A stretch of 11,003 nt of DNA from Euperipatoides rowelli (GCA_003024985.2 PXIH01S0013263.1); one strand, 5' to 3'; positions 1-8,940 are shown, numbered from the stretch's first letter. The notes: a model not told the origin generated them from the letters alone. Made by a program: numbers and translations.

Positions 1-500
1 TCACAGGCTAGGTGCTTCTATGGACCCCCTGGCTAATGTCCGTAAAATACTATTCTTCTTGAAAATATGAGAAAATAAAAACATTGAGCTCCCAATGTAC
101 GATTTTACTCCACACTTGGACATCAAGCTCTCTGGTTCTTTACTAATTAACAAGTCTTGGCTGGCATTTATTTGGACCGTAAAAATAAGACGTTATTCTT
201 TTGAAATAATTGAAATGTTCTTTATTCCGAATCTGAGTGCTTATAAAAATGTTTTGCTTCTTTTAAATTCCCTGCTACTATTCCATGATTGTTTTTAAAG
301 GTCGCAAAGGCGATTTCCACCTTCTGTCTGTGATATAAAGGTGTTGACCCTTCAACAGCCGCTTGTCGTCTCTCTCCCTCTACTTCAGTTCTGTCTTATT
401 TTCTAACACTCGGTTTGGTCCACACTTTTTTCTTTTGATATGCAAATTTTCCCCCTTTCAACTCTCATTCTCATTCTCTCATTGGCTAACTAACTCTTTA
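1..500. other. Unassigned leading region with promoter-like words
   Basis: I see no convincing gene. The stretch from about 300 to 490 is less AT-rich than what follows and rich in pyrimidine runs, including CTCATT repeats near 463-483. It holds a TATAAAG word at 334-340, an octamer ATGCAAAT at 440-447 and an ATTGGCT word (inverted CCAAT box) at 481-487. Open frames of about 65 codons exist on both strands (plus 95-298, minus about 1-190), but neither resembles a known protein and they overlap each other. Confidence 0.3.
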
Positions 501-1414
501 ATTTATAGACTGTACGACTCCATGTCATTTTAGACCATTATTATTGCAAAACTAAAAATAAGTCATGTGATCTGGTTTAAAATAAATGAATATAAATATT
601 ATTGATATAATATTTATAGAGGCTAATTTTACAATTTCAAATATTTACTTTACTTCTTTTTTTTGTAAATTTGAGAATAAAGACTTATGGATAATTTTGC
701 ACATAATTTCCAGAAAAATAAACATATTTACCGTAAACTTTACATAAAACATCATAATATAATTTATTTATAAATCCTAATCTCAGTCGCAATTTACAAT
801 TATTTTTCTATTTTTTTAAATTGACCATTAGTCTTTCTTCTTTTAAATATAACATTTTATATATACCTGTGCTTGGTTTCAACCAAGGTAATAAAATAAT
901 TTTCAATTATTTTAAATATAATATTATTACTAAAATCCATATTATTGAATACAATTTATTATGATTACTGGTAATATTTCAGTATTCTCTTGATTAACAA
1001 TAAAATCTGTGGTTCACACTCCACTCTTATGTGATTATCAGTGATCAAATGATCTTTCTAGTTTTAGTTCCCCTAATTGATTATGCAAATAGGCAGATGT
1101 CTATAATATATAAAGCACCTATTATTGGTCAAGGAAAAATACAATAAATGGAGGATGAAAACACTTAGATAAAATGGTATAACATAGTGAACACAATAAA
1201 CGTATTAATAAAAGGGAAAGTGCTATAGGATAGGGCAAGATAAACCAACAATCCAGGAAATATTGTAGTTTTAGATAAATAGCATCATTGTTTTATACTT
1301 TTCCTAAAAATATTTTAAGATAGATAAGGGGATTAACCTTAATTTTCTAAAAATAAACATGCATCACATTTTCCAGATGGTTAACATGCACATATCATTA
1401 TTCAAACCACATTT
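500..1414. other. AT-rich DNA, no recognisable gene
   Basis: This stretch is dominated by A and T runs, with no long open frame on either strand. Small items only: a 7-bp perfect stem with a 2-nt loop at 872-887 (CTTGGTT/AACCAAG), and a second octamer word ATGCAAAT at 1083-1090 followed 16 bp later by TATATAAAG at 1107-1115. No transcript or coding region can be tied to these words. Confidence 0.5.
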
Positions 1415-2560
1415 TTTGATTGACATTGCATAGAAAATGACTTGAATAGTGCAGTACTTGTTCATATTGATATGAATCGTTTTATCAATCCATATTCTAC
1501 ATTGGTAAAAAAAAAAAGTAACATTTTAGCATAATGTGATCTATGTCTTCTAAATTATTGCAGTAAGGACAGGTTAACTCGATATTAAAATTATATTTTG
1601 TTATTAAGTGATGAAGTATTGGTAATGCATGCTACATAACCTTAACCCAAAAGACAAAATGTTAGGTGGTAAGTAACTATTGAGGAGGTTTTTATGATTG
1701 TATGGTCTACAGCCACAGGGGAATTAAGTGTTTAAGAGAGATTGAGGGTGCCGTTTATGTCTTTGTAGTTAACAATCAGAGTAACCATTGATAATTGAAT
1801 GTCATCTATAAGGTTAAGTCTATGTGTTATGGTTTTCATAATGAGGAGTGTTGTTGTCCACTTTGGAGGGGGGATCTGACGGAGTACTGTGAGCAGTGAT
1901 TCAATCTGCAAAGAGAAGGCATTGAAACATAGAATAAAGTTAGCACTTATGGTTTTTTTATATAATTAATGTCAATTAGTGTAATTCCATCTTTTTTTGA
2001 AATGAGGAGAAAGTTTTTACTTATCAATTAAAATTAAGCTTCCTTTCCATATTATTTTCATTCCAATAGATAAAAGTTTGTCCAGACAGTTCTTGGTAAA
2101 AATGATATAGGGAAGGAAATATAAAATTTTTGCACACACATTATATTAACTTTTTTAATCAGGAGCATTATTGACAAATATGAAATTGTAATAGCTTTAT
2201 AGATGCTTTTGAAGTTGGTTATTAGGTCATCTTATATTTTTACAAGCTTGGTTGTCTATATAAGTGTCGTAAAGCAATTGGTAAGTGCCTTGTTTGTTAC
2301 AAGATATAATTAATACCCTATACCCATTGAAAAATAGCTTACATAATATTCCTGCATAATATAGAGTTATAATCCTCTCAAAAATGATATATATAATAAT
2401 AAAATAGGGTTTTTTTCCTAAAAACATATTGTGAATGTCTGTGTGCTTTTAATTTTTTTATGTTAAACTATCAGGGGGGCTTAAGAAACTTTATTATATG
2501 TGTGTGTGGGATTTATGCAATCTAGCATTTTGATTGAGAAAAATAGACTATCCAGATTGT
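1415..2560 (-). pseudogene. Degraded LINE reverse transcriptase with C-terminal zinc knuckle
   Basis: This is the relic of a non-LTR retrotransposon ORF2, read on the minus strand from 2560 down. One frame runs from about 2553 to 1690 with roughly a dozen stop codons and no evident frameshift. In order it shows a G-x-SIF segment (about 2553), a SFLSPPDSLT segment (about 2470-2500) resembling the F-x-K-A-F-D box, LYY..NGYR...KQGTYQLLYDTYID (2290-2370) resembling the NG...RQGxPLSPLLY palm region, and YNFIFVNN (about 2180) where a YxDD/FADD catalytic box is expected. A post-RT stretch with IIWKGSLILIDK follows (about 2035-2075). A frame change then leads to LPPNILSFGLRLC (about 1640-1690) and CPYCNNLEDIDHIMLKC (1521-1571), a CX2CX7HX4C knuckle as in zf-RVT type LINE tails. 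The catalytic aspartates appear replaced by asparagines, so it must be dead. The 5' endonuclease part is not seen; the tandem repeat at 2596 begins where more RT would be expected. Confidence 0.75.
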
Positions 2561-2595
2561 AACTTGACCACGTTTTCACATTGGTGTCACAGTTT

Positions 2596-2799
2596 CTCCG
2601 AACAAATGCCTAATTATTGGTAGGATTGCCGGAGTCGTAAGTAGCCTATGATAGAAACCAGGTTTACAGAATTCTCCAGCAATTAATCTACCAATACTCT
2701 CTTCTTTAACAAAGTGTATGGCCGGTAAGATTGTCCGAATTATAACTTACCTACGATAAACACCAGGGTTAAGGTTTCTTCGGACATTTATCTACCAAC
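2596..2799. repeat. Degenerate ~104-bp tandem repeat with self-complementary units
   Basis: Two units of 80 nt, 2616-2695 and 2720-2799, align well with each other: both contain CCTA(T/C)GATA, then ACCAGG(G)TT, and end in ATCTACCAA. They are offset by 104 bp. Each unit begins with a sequence that is roughly the reverse complement of its own end. Unit 1 starts ATTGGTAGGATTGCCGGAG and ends CTCCAGCAATTAATCTACCAAT broken by a few mismatches; unit 2 starts GGCCGGTAAGATTGTCCGAA and ends TTCGGACATTTATCTACCAA. A third partial copy of the unit end may sit at about 2596-2615. It could be a short satellite relic or tandem fold-back (MITE-like) elements. Confidence 0.6.
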
Positions 2800-3691
2800 T
2801 CTACCTTGCAAAGATTATAAAACTTTCAGACTTTTTACTTAACTAAAATTATTTTATAACTATTTATTTTATACTTTGTAAACTTTTCTTTATCTTAACT
2901 TACACAACTTTATATTATGCATTAATAGAAATGAAAAGAATTATATTTTTGGATTACTTAACTTTGTTGATCTCTTTGAAATTACTTTACACTGTTGATC
3001 AGATTACTTTGATACGGTGACAGGTAGCTTTAAGAGAGGGCCAGAACATTACAATGGCAATACTCATTTCTCAAATAACAATGAGACTGTTAACCTACCA
3101 AGGCCCACTCAACTCACATGCCCTAGGAAAATTAAATAGCTGTTTTATGCTTTAGAAAGGGGAAACAATGAAATCTACATATACTTATAAGAAAACTACA
3201 TTTCTAAAAATAAAATTATGTAAAATATGTGAATATGAATTTGTTTAATGATTTATAAAAAATATGAGTGCAATATTTTTAAATGACATACAACTCTGTA
3301 ATTACTAAAATATTGAGCTTAAGCAAATGATAAAGCATCACAAGCATTTATTATTGAATTTCTTTTAAAAACAAAGATTATTTTTACATTATCCTTAGGA
3401 ATTATTTTTTTGTTTAAAAACACATCTTTTGAGTTCAATGGTTAAGCAATTATAAAAGAAATAGTTCTTTCAATCTTAGATAAGCAAAACCAGAAAATAA
3501 ATGTAATAAGATGGAATAAACATTATGATAAAAAAAATGACAAGGAAGTTTTAGAATTTATACTGAAGCTTAAAAATTTTATAATATATGGAATACTAAA
3601 AAAATGGTTAATAAAAAAATGATTATTTAAATATTTCTAAATATACCATTTTTATGTCTTAATAAAAAAATATATAAAAATACTATATAGC
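2800..3691. other. AT-rich spacer with one short coding-like frame
   Basis: Apart from the short plus-strand frame at 2999-3139, listed separately, this is A/T-run DNA without recognisable features. An AT-biased Lys/Ile/Asn-rich open stretch at about 3484-3620 is compatible with chance in sequence of this composition. Confidence 0.5.
2999..3139 (+). other. Short coding-like open frame, unidentified
   Basis: This is a 46-codon stop-to-stop frame without a good start. Its translation is unusually rich in Gly, Pro, Asn and Thr for such AT-rich DNA, for example GSFKRGPEHYNGNTHFSNNN and later LPRPTQLTCPRK. The local base composition is less AT-rich than the surroundings. It could be an exon, a relic or chance. 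I recognise no family, and there is no clear splice pair beyond a generic AG before about 3022. Confidence 0.2.
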
Positions 3692-3761
3692 CTACTCTTT
3701 CTGGATGCACAAAAAATATTAAAAAATTGAATATGAATAATTACCTAAATATTTACAATTT
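3692..3761 (+). repeat. 70-bp exact direct repeat, copy 1
   Basis: These 70 bases, starting CTACTCTTTCTGGATGCAC, recur exactly at 4484-4553. The match ends abruptly on both sides: C before copy 1 against N before copy 2, and A after copy 1 against T after copy 2. Confidence 0.9.
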
Positions 3762-4482
3762 AGTACAAATCACATAAATAATTTCATTTAACAAGCATAA
3801 TTGTAGAGTAAATTGGATAAATTAAACAATTTGTATTCCAAACACATGATTTTTAAAGTCTTTGCATGATTTAAATGGTTAATTTTAAACATGAGTATGT
3901 TTGTAAACACAACACTCGGAGAAGTAGGGGGAATACCGCGCACCAAAGCAAGATTTGTTCTTGTGGCTAAATATTTAAAGTTAAGATAAATATTTGTAAT
4001 TAAAATGATCCTTAGTTATCCTACTTTTAAATTTATATCCTACGAGTAGTCGCGCTGTCGTAAAAATTAAGACAAATTCAAATTTTTAAAAAATGTGTTT
4101 ATGTGAATTGACTTGTAGGTTTATCTCTGCCTTCTATTCCTAAATAAAACTAACACCCCACTACAATATTGGTAGGTTTTTACCATGCACATAGCCGATT
4201 TTATAGTTATTTTTTTAGAATTATATGTAAAAAGACCCCAGACATAAATTTTACAACACGCGACCGACCGACCGCAACATAGTATAAAACATTTAGGAAT
4301 AAACTTATATATTTTTAAAATCAAAATTTAATTCAGTTTCAAGAATCAAAACTAAAAAATTCTATCTCAAACGACCCCGTGAAACAGTAATGAAAAAAGT
4401 AAGATAAACTGGCTTTTTTTTTTATAACTGACATTTAGAAACAAATTGGCGTAACATATAAAAAAAATCTGTTTGTCAGAAT
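3762..4482. other. Spacer between the 70-bp repeats, no gene seen
   Basis: This 721-bp AT-rich stretch carries a few GC-richer islands near 3915-3955 and 4040-4062. It includes a short (CGAC)3 microsatellite, CGACCGACCGACCGC, at 4261-4275. The minus-strand open frame across 4121-4324 is Cys- and Lys-rich, resembles nothing I know, and I treat it as chance. Confidence 0.5.
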
Positions 4483-4483
4483 N
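4483..4483. other. Ambiguous base (N) at probable contig junction
   Basis: A single N stands immediately before copy 2 of the exact 70-bp repeat. The coincidence suggests two contigs joined with a one-base placeholder, rather than a single miscalled base. Confidence 0.7.
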
Positions 4484-4553
4484 CTACTCTTTCTGGATGC
4501 ACAAAAAATATTAAAAAATTGAATATGAATAATTACCTAAATATTTACAATTT
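4484..4553 (+). repeat. 70-bp exact direct repeat, copy 2
   Basis: This copy is identical to 3692-3761 at an offset of 792 bp and lies directly after the N at 4483. It overlaps the far end of the unidentified minus-strand coding relic at 4537-5448. Confidence 0.9.
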
Positions 4554-5448
4554 TCTGCAAATCTGTTGGAGACATCATTTGGTAGCGGTTGGCTTGAGAA
4601 GCGTAGCGAAGAACAGTTTTAGAAGTAAGGATTAGCTAAGAATGGAGACAGTCCATCAATATTTTAGCAAATATATAAAGTCAAGGTTCATAGTGCAGAG
4701 GAATGGCATGAAGTTTGAGAAAACAGTGGTTGAGTTATCTTTGGTGTAGAGGCAACAACAGCGATAACTTTTGAAGAAAAAGGATTGGTTTCGATAGCAA
4801 TTTTGATTCTTTTTAAGATTTTTATTAATTTAAGGAAAAGTAGAAGGAAATGGAATGTTTGAATGATGTTAACAATGGAGGAGCACATGATTGATCACAT
4901 TTTTGTTGATTTAGGACTTCTCCCAGTCTTGCCATGTGTCAGCCACCAATGTTGAGGTGTAATTGGGTCTTTTTTACACTGTTACTGTGTAATGCAGTTT
5001 CATGGCATGTTCAGGATTTAGCGGGTGAATGAAACTAGAAATAGTTTTGTCTATCAGCTTATGAAGCTGTTCTAAGATTTCTTCTTCCTTCATATCTGGA
5101 ATTGGATGAGAAGGTTGCTGGAACATTTCTTTATATATAAAGTTACAGTAAGCAATGGCATGAATTAATTCAGCAAGTGAATGTATTTCAGTGAATGGAT
5201 CGAGACTGAGTGATTTTTGCTTTGATTTTTTTACTTTATTGGAAATATTTTAAATGCAGATTTCAACCATGACTATAAAAATGATTTGACAGAAACCACA
5301 CAAGCATGTTATTATCCAATGGAAGTGGATGTATTAGACAGACTCCTCTGTGTTTACCAGTAATCCATGTTTCCGTGCCATTCTCAGGGGTGCAGAATGC
5401 AACTTCTGGTTTAAGATTATTCCTTGCCTTGTCCTCAGTGAGTATATA
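4537..5448 (-). pseudogene. Unidentified protein-coding relic
   Basis: I do not recognise this. Read on the minus strand there are four protein-like open segments. (A) 5448-5263, 61 codons in a second frame, includes PEVAFCTPENGTETWITG and GVCLIHPLPLDNNMLVWFL. (B) 5249-4974, 91 codons, includes SLAELIHAIAYCNFIYKEMF, an acidic amphipathic helix EEEILEQLHKLIDKTISSFI, and HPLNPEHAMKLHY. (C) 4973-4911 continues the B frame after one stop and includes YTSTLVADTWQDWEKS. (D) 4635-4537 includes TVLRYASQANRYQMMSPTDL. The amino-acid make-up is balanced, unlike the Lys/Ile/Phe/Asn translations of neighbouring AT-rich DNA, and the local composition is less AT-rich. The frame change between A and B and the stops argue for a pseudogene, either a processed copy or part of a mobile element. 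Exons separated by very short introns are a less likely alternative. No LINE, gag or transposase motif was found in it. Confidence 0.45.
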
Positions 5449-5952
5449 TTAAACCACTATAAACACTGGAGTCAAACTTAAGAGCGCTTGCATAGTTGAG
5501 TTTTAGAAATATTAAAAAAACAAATTTGACATTAAATCCAAAAAAAGTATTAGCTTTAACAAGGTTTTAATAAACATATAAAACATCTTATCCAGAAAAA
5601 TATAAACTTTGATCACTGTATTTTCATCCTTATCATTTTGTGCCAAAATCTTGGATCACGCTTATATGCTTCCTAGTAAAATATATTAAGATAAACTTTT
5701 TTTTTTTCAAATTATTAACATTTAAATGCATAATTATTTAATTATAATATATTTTAAATAATAAGAATAAATGAAAATACTTGTTATGCATTTAAAAAAA
5801 ATATTTATACAAATTTAAATAACCTCATATTTATATTCTTTGTTTTCATTAGGAGCGAAATTCAATAATTTATTGATACTTATTTTAAACTATGCTGAGG
5901 TTTCTAAAGATCCAGATTTTTCATTTTCTTTTAAGTTTTAATTCTTCAATAA
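5449..5952. other. AT-rich spacer with a 13-bp inverted repeat
   Basis: No gene is visible. A perfect 13-bp inverted repeat, TTTAAATGCATAA at 5721-5733 and TTATGCATTTAAA at 5784-5796, encloses 50 bp of almost pure A/T. No target-site duplication is apparent outside it, and such AT-rich inverted repeats can arise by chance. Confidence 0.4.
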
Positions 5953-6019
5953 TTAGTGAAGGTAAAATAATAATGCATTCCAAACTGTAAGGCTAAGTCC
6001 GCAATCTTCAAGTCCCTCC

Positions 6020-6052
6020 TTGCATCCACCTGTCAGAAATGATAGGATGCAA
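6020..6052. repeat. Small stem-loop with GAAA tetraloop
   Basis: TTGCATCC pairs with GGATGCAA (8 bp). After a 3-nt bulge, TGTCA pairs with TGATA (one G-T), closed by a GAAA loop. It lies inside the decayed 3' part of the LINE, so it may be chance. Confidence 0.4.
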
Positions 6053-6904
6053 TGATAGAATGGAGTAATGAAATTGAAATGCTGATTACATTTTAATTTA
6101 CAGGTAAATGCTACTTGGATTGATACTTCTGTTGATGAATTTTGTGTTTATTTTTATTTAGTTTATTTGATGAGCATTATAAAAAACACTTCCATTTTTG
6201 AAAAAAAAATGTTCCTGTAAATATTTATAACAGGTGTAAATATTGTTTTTGTTACCTATAATAAAAAATATTGCCAGGACCTTAAAGTTATGTTTTTGAA
6301 AACTGCAAAGTTACCTTTTTTTCCACATTATAAAGAGTGTAATAAATGTAATAATAATATGTTGTTTATTTTGTAATAAAAAAGAAGATCCAGTAGTGCA
6401 AGGCCTGTTACATTTATACTAAAAAATTGTGTAATTCTTAATCTAAAATTGTCAAAATAAGTACAAGCAAAATAAAGATGAGAAAACTTGTCATTATGGT
6501 ACAAAAATAGCATTTTAAAGGTAAATTGAAATATCAATTATATAAAAATTTATTAGTAAACAAGAACTAGTGAAAAAGTCTGATGCAAAAGTCATATTAT
6601 GTGTTAGGAGCTAAAAAAAAGCTTTTTAAATGTTTATAAAATGATGGTATTAATTTAACTTAAAGATTAATGTGAATATCATTAAGTAATTATGGTAGGA
6701 TTTATTAAAAAAACACGTATCAGTGACATGCTTGAGGTCATAAACTAGCTCTTGATATGTGTAAATCATTTCATAAAGAATAGAAGACCTTCTCTGGGCT
6801 CCACTGCTAAAGTAATTTTAGAAAATTAATATATTTAACATATGTGATAAAGGCATTGTACCTGATAATATTGGAAATAATATTTATATCATGAAGGTCA
6901 AAAA

Positions 6905-6924
6905 CCCCTCCCTCCCCCCCACCC
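6905..6924 (-). other. G-quadruplex motif (minus strand)
   Basis: The plus strand is a nearly pure C tract. The minus strand reads four G-runs of 3, 7, 3 and 4 separated by single-base loops (T, A, A), which fits the canonical G3+N1-7 pattern with the shortest possible loops. It stands out sharply in a very AT-rich setting inside the LINE relic. Confidence 0.75.
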
Positions 6925-7650
6925 GCCTTAGTCAGGAACCCATTTAATTTGAAAATTGATGAATTTGTTCAAACACTCTAGGTATAAAATGTGAGTCTAT
7001 AACAATAATGTGAGGTCATCAATATGTAAAACAGTGATATAATAATAGGAGTGAAATAACCAGGGCCCTATGTTCATCCTGATAATGTTAACTAATAACT
7101 GATGGATGTATATGCTTATAGCAAAAAGAACCAAGGAAAAATAGTTTATTTTTAAATTTAATATTAATATGTTTATTAAAAAGTTAGTTACATAGGCCTC
7201 TGGTTAAATTAAAGTTACCTTAATAGTGTATGGATGGCTTGAATGATAGAAGCAAATTTTAGATGCAACTCTTAATCTCTGATATGGCTTCTTGAATCAT
7301 TAAGATGGGGATATGTATATCTTATAGACAAGTTGTGATATGGTGATAGAAGATGTTAAAGGCAAAGGTTTAGTTTTTCATTTAACAACCTAGCAAATAA
7401 TTTAGTATCAAGATTTTGGACGTTTATAGGCCTTTGGCTGTTAATAGTTAATGATAATGTATTATCAACACTTTTTTTTTAACAAAAATAAGTATCATAT
7501 AATATGCTATAAAGTTATATGTAAAATGATCTTGAAAACCACAAATTAAACAGTTTAAGTAATAATGGGAAAATTATGTGTACAAATAATTTAAAGATAG
7601 ATATTGAAATTAGATATGGACTGGGGAACTGTGGGACTTTAGTTTATCAA

Positions 7651-8229
7651 GTGTTTTAACTAAATCATCAAAATAAATATAAAACTTCTAAGGGTTGTCA
7701 TTATCAGATTTAAGAGGAAAAACAATAGTGGTAAATGTTAATATGTGTTAGGTAGAAGGATTATTATATTTGATAGAAAAATGATGGTGTATATGATTTA
7801 AACAGTTTGATTATGATAAAGTTAGGTGAGTAATACAGCAGATTTTCTTTTTAAATCTAAAGGTACTAAGTAGAGAATTCTCACCAAGTGATTGCTTTTA
7901 TGATTAATAAATTTTGTAGACTACCTTTGTCTAAAAATTATATTATACTAATTTATAGTTTTATTATATAAAGGGACGTGTAGCTGGTAAGTCATGGCGT
8001 GTAGATACAATTTTAGATAAATACATAAATTTTCCATTTTTGTGAAATTTATATAAATTAAATTGATGCAGTAATTTCATAAAAAAAAATAATCATGACG
8101 TGTGAAATTAAGATGACATATATTAAAGGCACTAATATTTAACTTTGAAAAAGGATCACTTAAGTTGAAGTTTAGGGTTGATAAAATTATGCTTTTGAAA
8201 AGCTAGGTAAATTTGTTTGATTTTATCTT
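7651..8229. other. AT-rich stretch, possible remains of LINE endonuclease
   Basis: No open frame of note on either strand. The minus-strand words LNISAFNICHLN near 8108-8143 resemble the beginning of an apurinic-like endonuclease domain, and the stretch sits where the LINE endonuclease should be. It is about half the expected length and no catalytic motifs were found. Confidence 0.3.
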
Positions 8230-8830
8230 GAGATTCTTCAAACCCAGCCTGGATGATTTTCTGTAATGCACTAAAGGTATTGATACATAGCTTGATTCAT
8301 TTTTCTTTTAATCTCATGAACAATAGGTGGAAAAATCAACACAACATTACCTGGTGTTATACACTTGATACCACCAAGTATGTGGTTGTCCCATATCCAT
8401 CTATTGATGTAGTATTGACATCCACATTATCAAAAACAAACTGTAAAAATGCTCACTGCTTACTTCTTGTTGTACATTGCCATTTGCTACATTTAACTGT
8501 GGTATATTCTATTTATATGAAGCACTTAGAAGCATCAAATGAAGTAGATCAATCAGATGTCTTGAGTCATACTTAGAATGTAGGTGCACTGAAAGGGCTA
8601 ACTGAACAGCAGATATAAATTACCTTGGGTGACAAGCTAATGTTATAGAGTATCTAATGATGGTGATTGTCCTGGATTTATTACTCCCTTTTCTAGTACT
8701 TAATTGAATCACGATGACCAAGAAAATTTTTAATCATTATGGTATAAGATTCAACCCTCCAGTTCCTATTTCATCTAGTGATGGATAGTTTGGCCATTCA
8801 AATGGTTTCGCTTGAATATCCTGTAATTAT
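8230..8830 (-). pseudogene. Relic of uncharacterised multicopy DNVDxN protein family
   Basis: Read on the minus strand from 8823 down, the translation shows FEWPNYPSLDEIG, a frame change, then KSRTITIIRYSITLACHPR, stop, FISAVQLALSVHLHSKYDSR, HLIDLLHLMLLSASYK, stop. A further frame gives QFVFDNVDVNTTSIDGYGTT, and after another shift LGGIKCITPGNVVLIFPPIV. From memory, this order (A-C-x-PR-x-F, L-A-V-x-LH-x-x-x-GSRHLIDLL, ASY, then V-x-DNVDHN-x-x-TxDGxxTxHxMGGI-x-x-xTP) matches a large uncharacterised protein family that is multicopy in many invertebrate genomes and often found near mobile elements. Its function is unknown to me. The usual H in DNVDHN is V here. At least two stops and three frame changes make it non-functional. 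Open frames on the plus strand across this region, such as 8253-8576, are antisense shadows. Confidence 0.6.
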
Positions 8831-8940
8831 TTCTGCAGACATTTATACAATTCAAAGTCTTTCATTTTCAATCTTTTTCTTTCTTTCTGATTACCATTAA
8901 TCATAATATAAGTTAGGAGTAGTGTCAACAAAACTGATGA

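Larger units (their letters stand above)
5953..7650 (-). pseudogene. Degraded L1/Tx1-like LINE reverse transcriptase
   Basis: This is the relic of a second non-LTR retrotransposon ORF2 on the minus strand. In order, from 7650 down: a pre-RT segment KVPQFPSPYLISISIFKLF (about 7588-7643) resembling the SPGxDGLxxEFYKxF region, then PLLLKLFNLWF (about 7540), then QRPINVQNLDTKLFARLLN (7380-7436), the hallmark NxRPIxxxNxDxKxxAxxLxxRL of LINE RTs, followed by HLLSPYHN. After a decayed gap come VNIIRMNIGPWLF (about 7055-7095) at the GxRQGxPLSxLLF position and HIDDLTLLL (from 7026 down), the YADD catalytic box with Y changed to H. Next are YLECLNKFINF, then SINVTGLALLDLLFYYKIN (about 6360-6425), matching the post-RT GGLGLPDLxxYYxA motif, then ITLRSWQYF (about 6260-6290) and a weak tail ending near 5953. 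Frameshifts and stops are frequent. LNISAFNICHLN at about 8108-8143 may be the start of its endonuclease (LKIxxFNINGLR-like), with most of the endonuclease deleted. Confidence 0.8.

Noticed and set aside
95-298. 67-codon plus-strand open frame, and a minus-strand open stretch over about 1-190
   Set aside because: Both overlap each other, match no family I know and have no supporting start context; chance is sufficient.
4121-4324. Minus-strand 67-codon frame with Cys-rich piece
   Set aside because: The Cys/Arg part comes from the (CGAC)3 microsatellite; the rest is AT-run translation with no recognisable motif.
8253-8576. 107-codon plus-strand open frame, the longest on the plus strand
   Set aside because: It is antisense to the DNVDxN relic, which has recognisable motifs on the minus strand.
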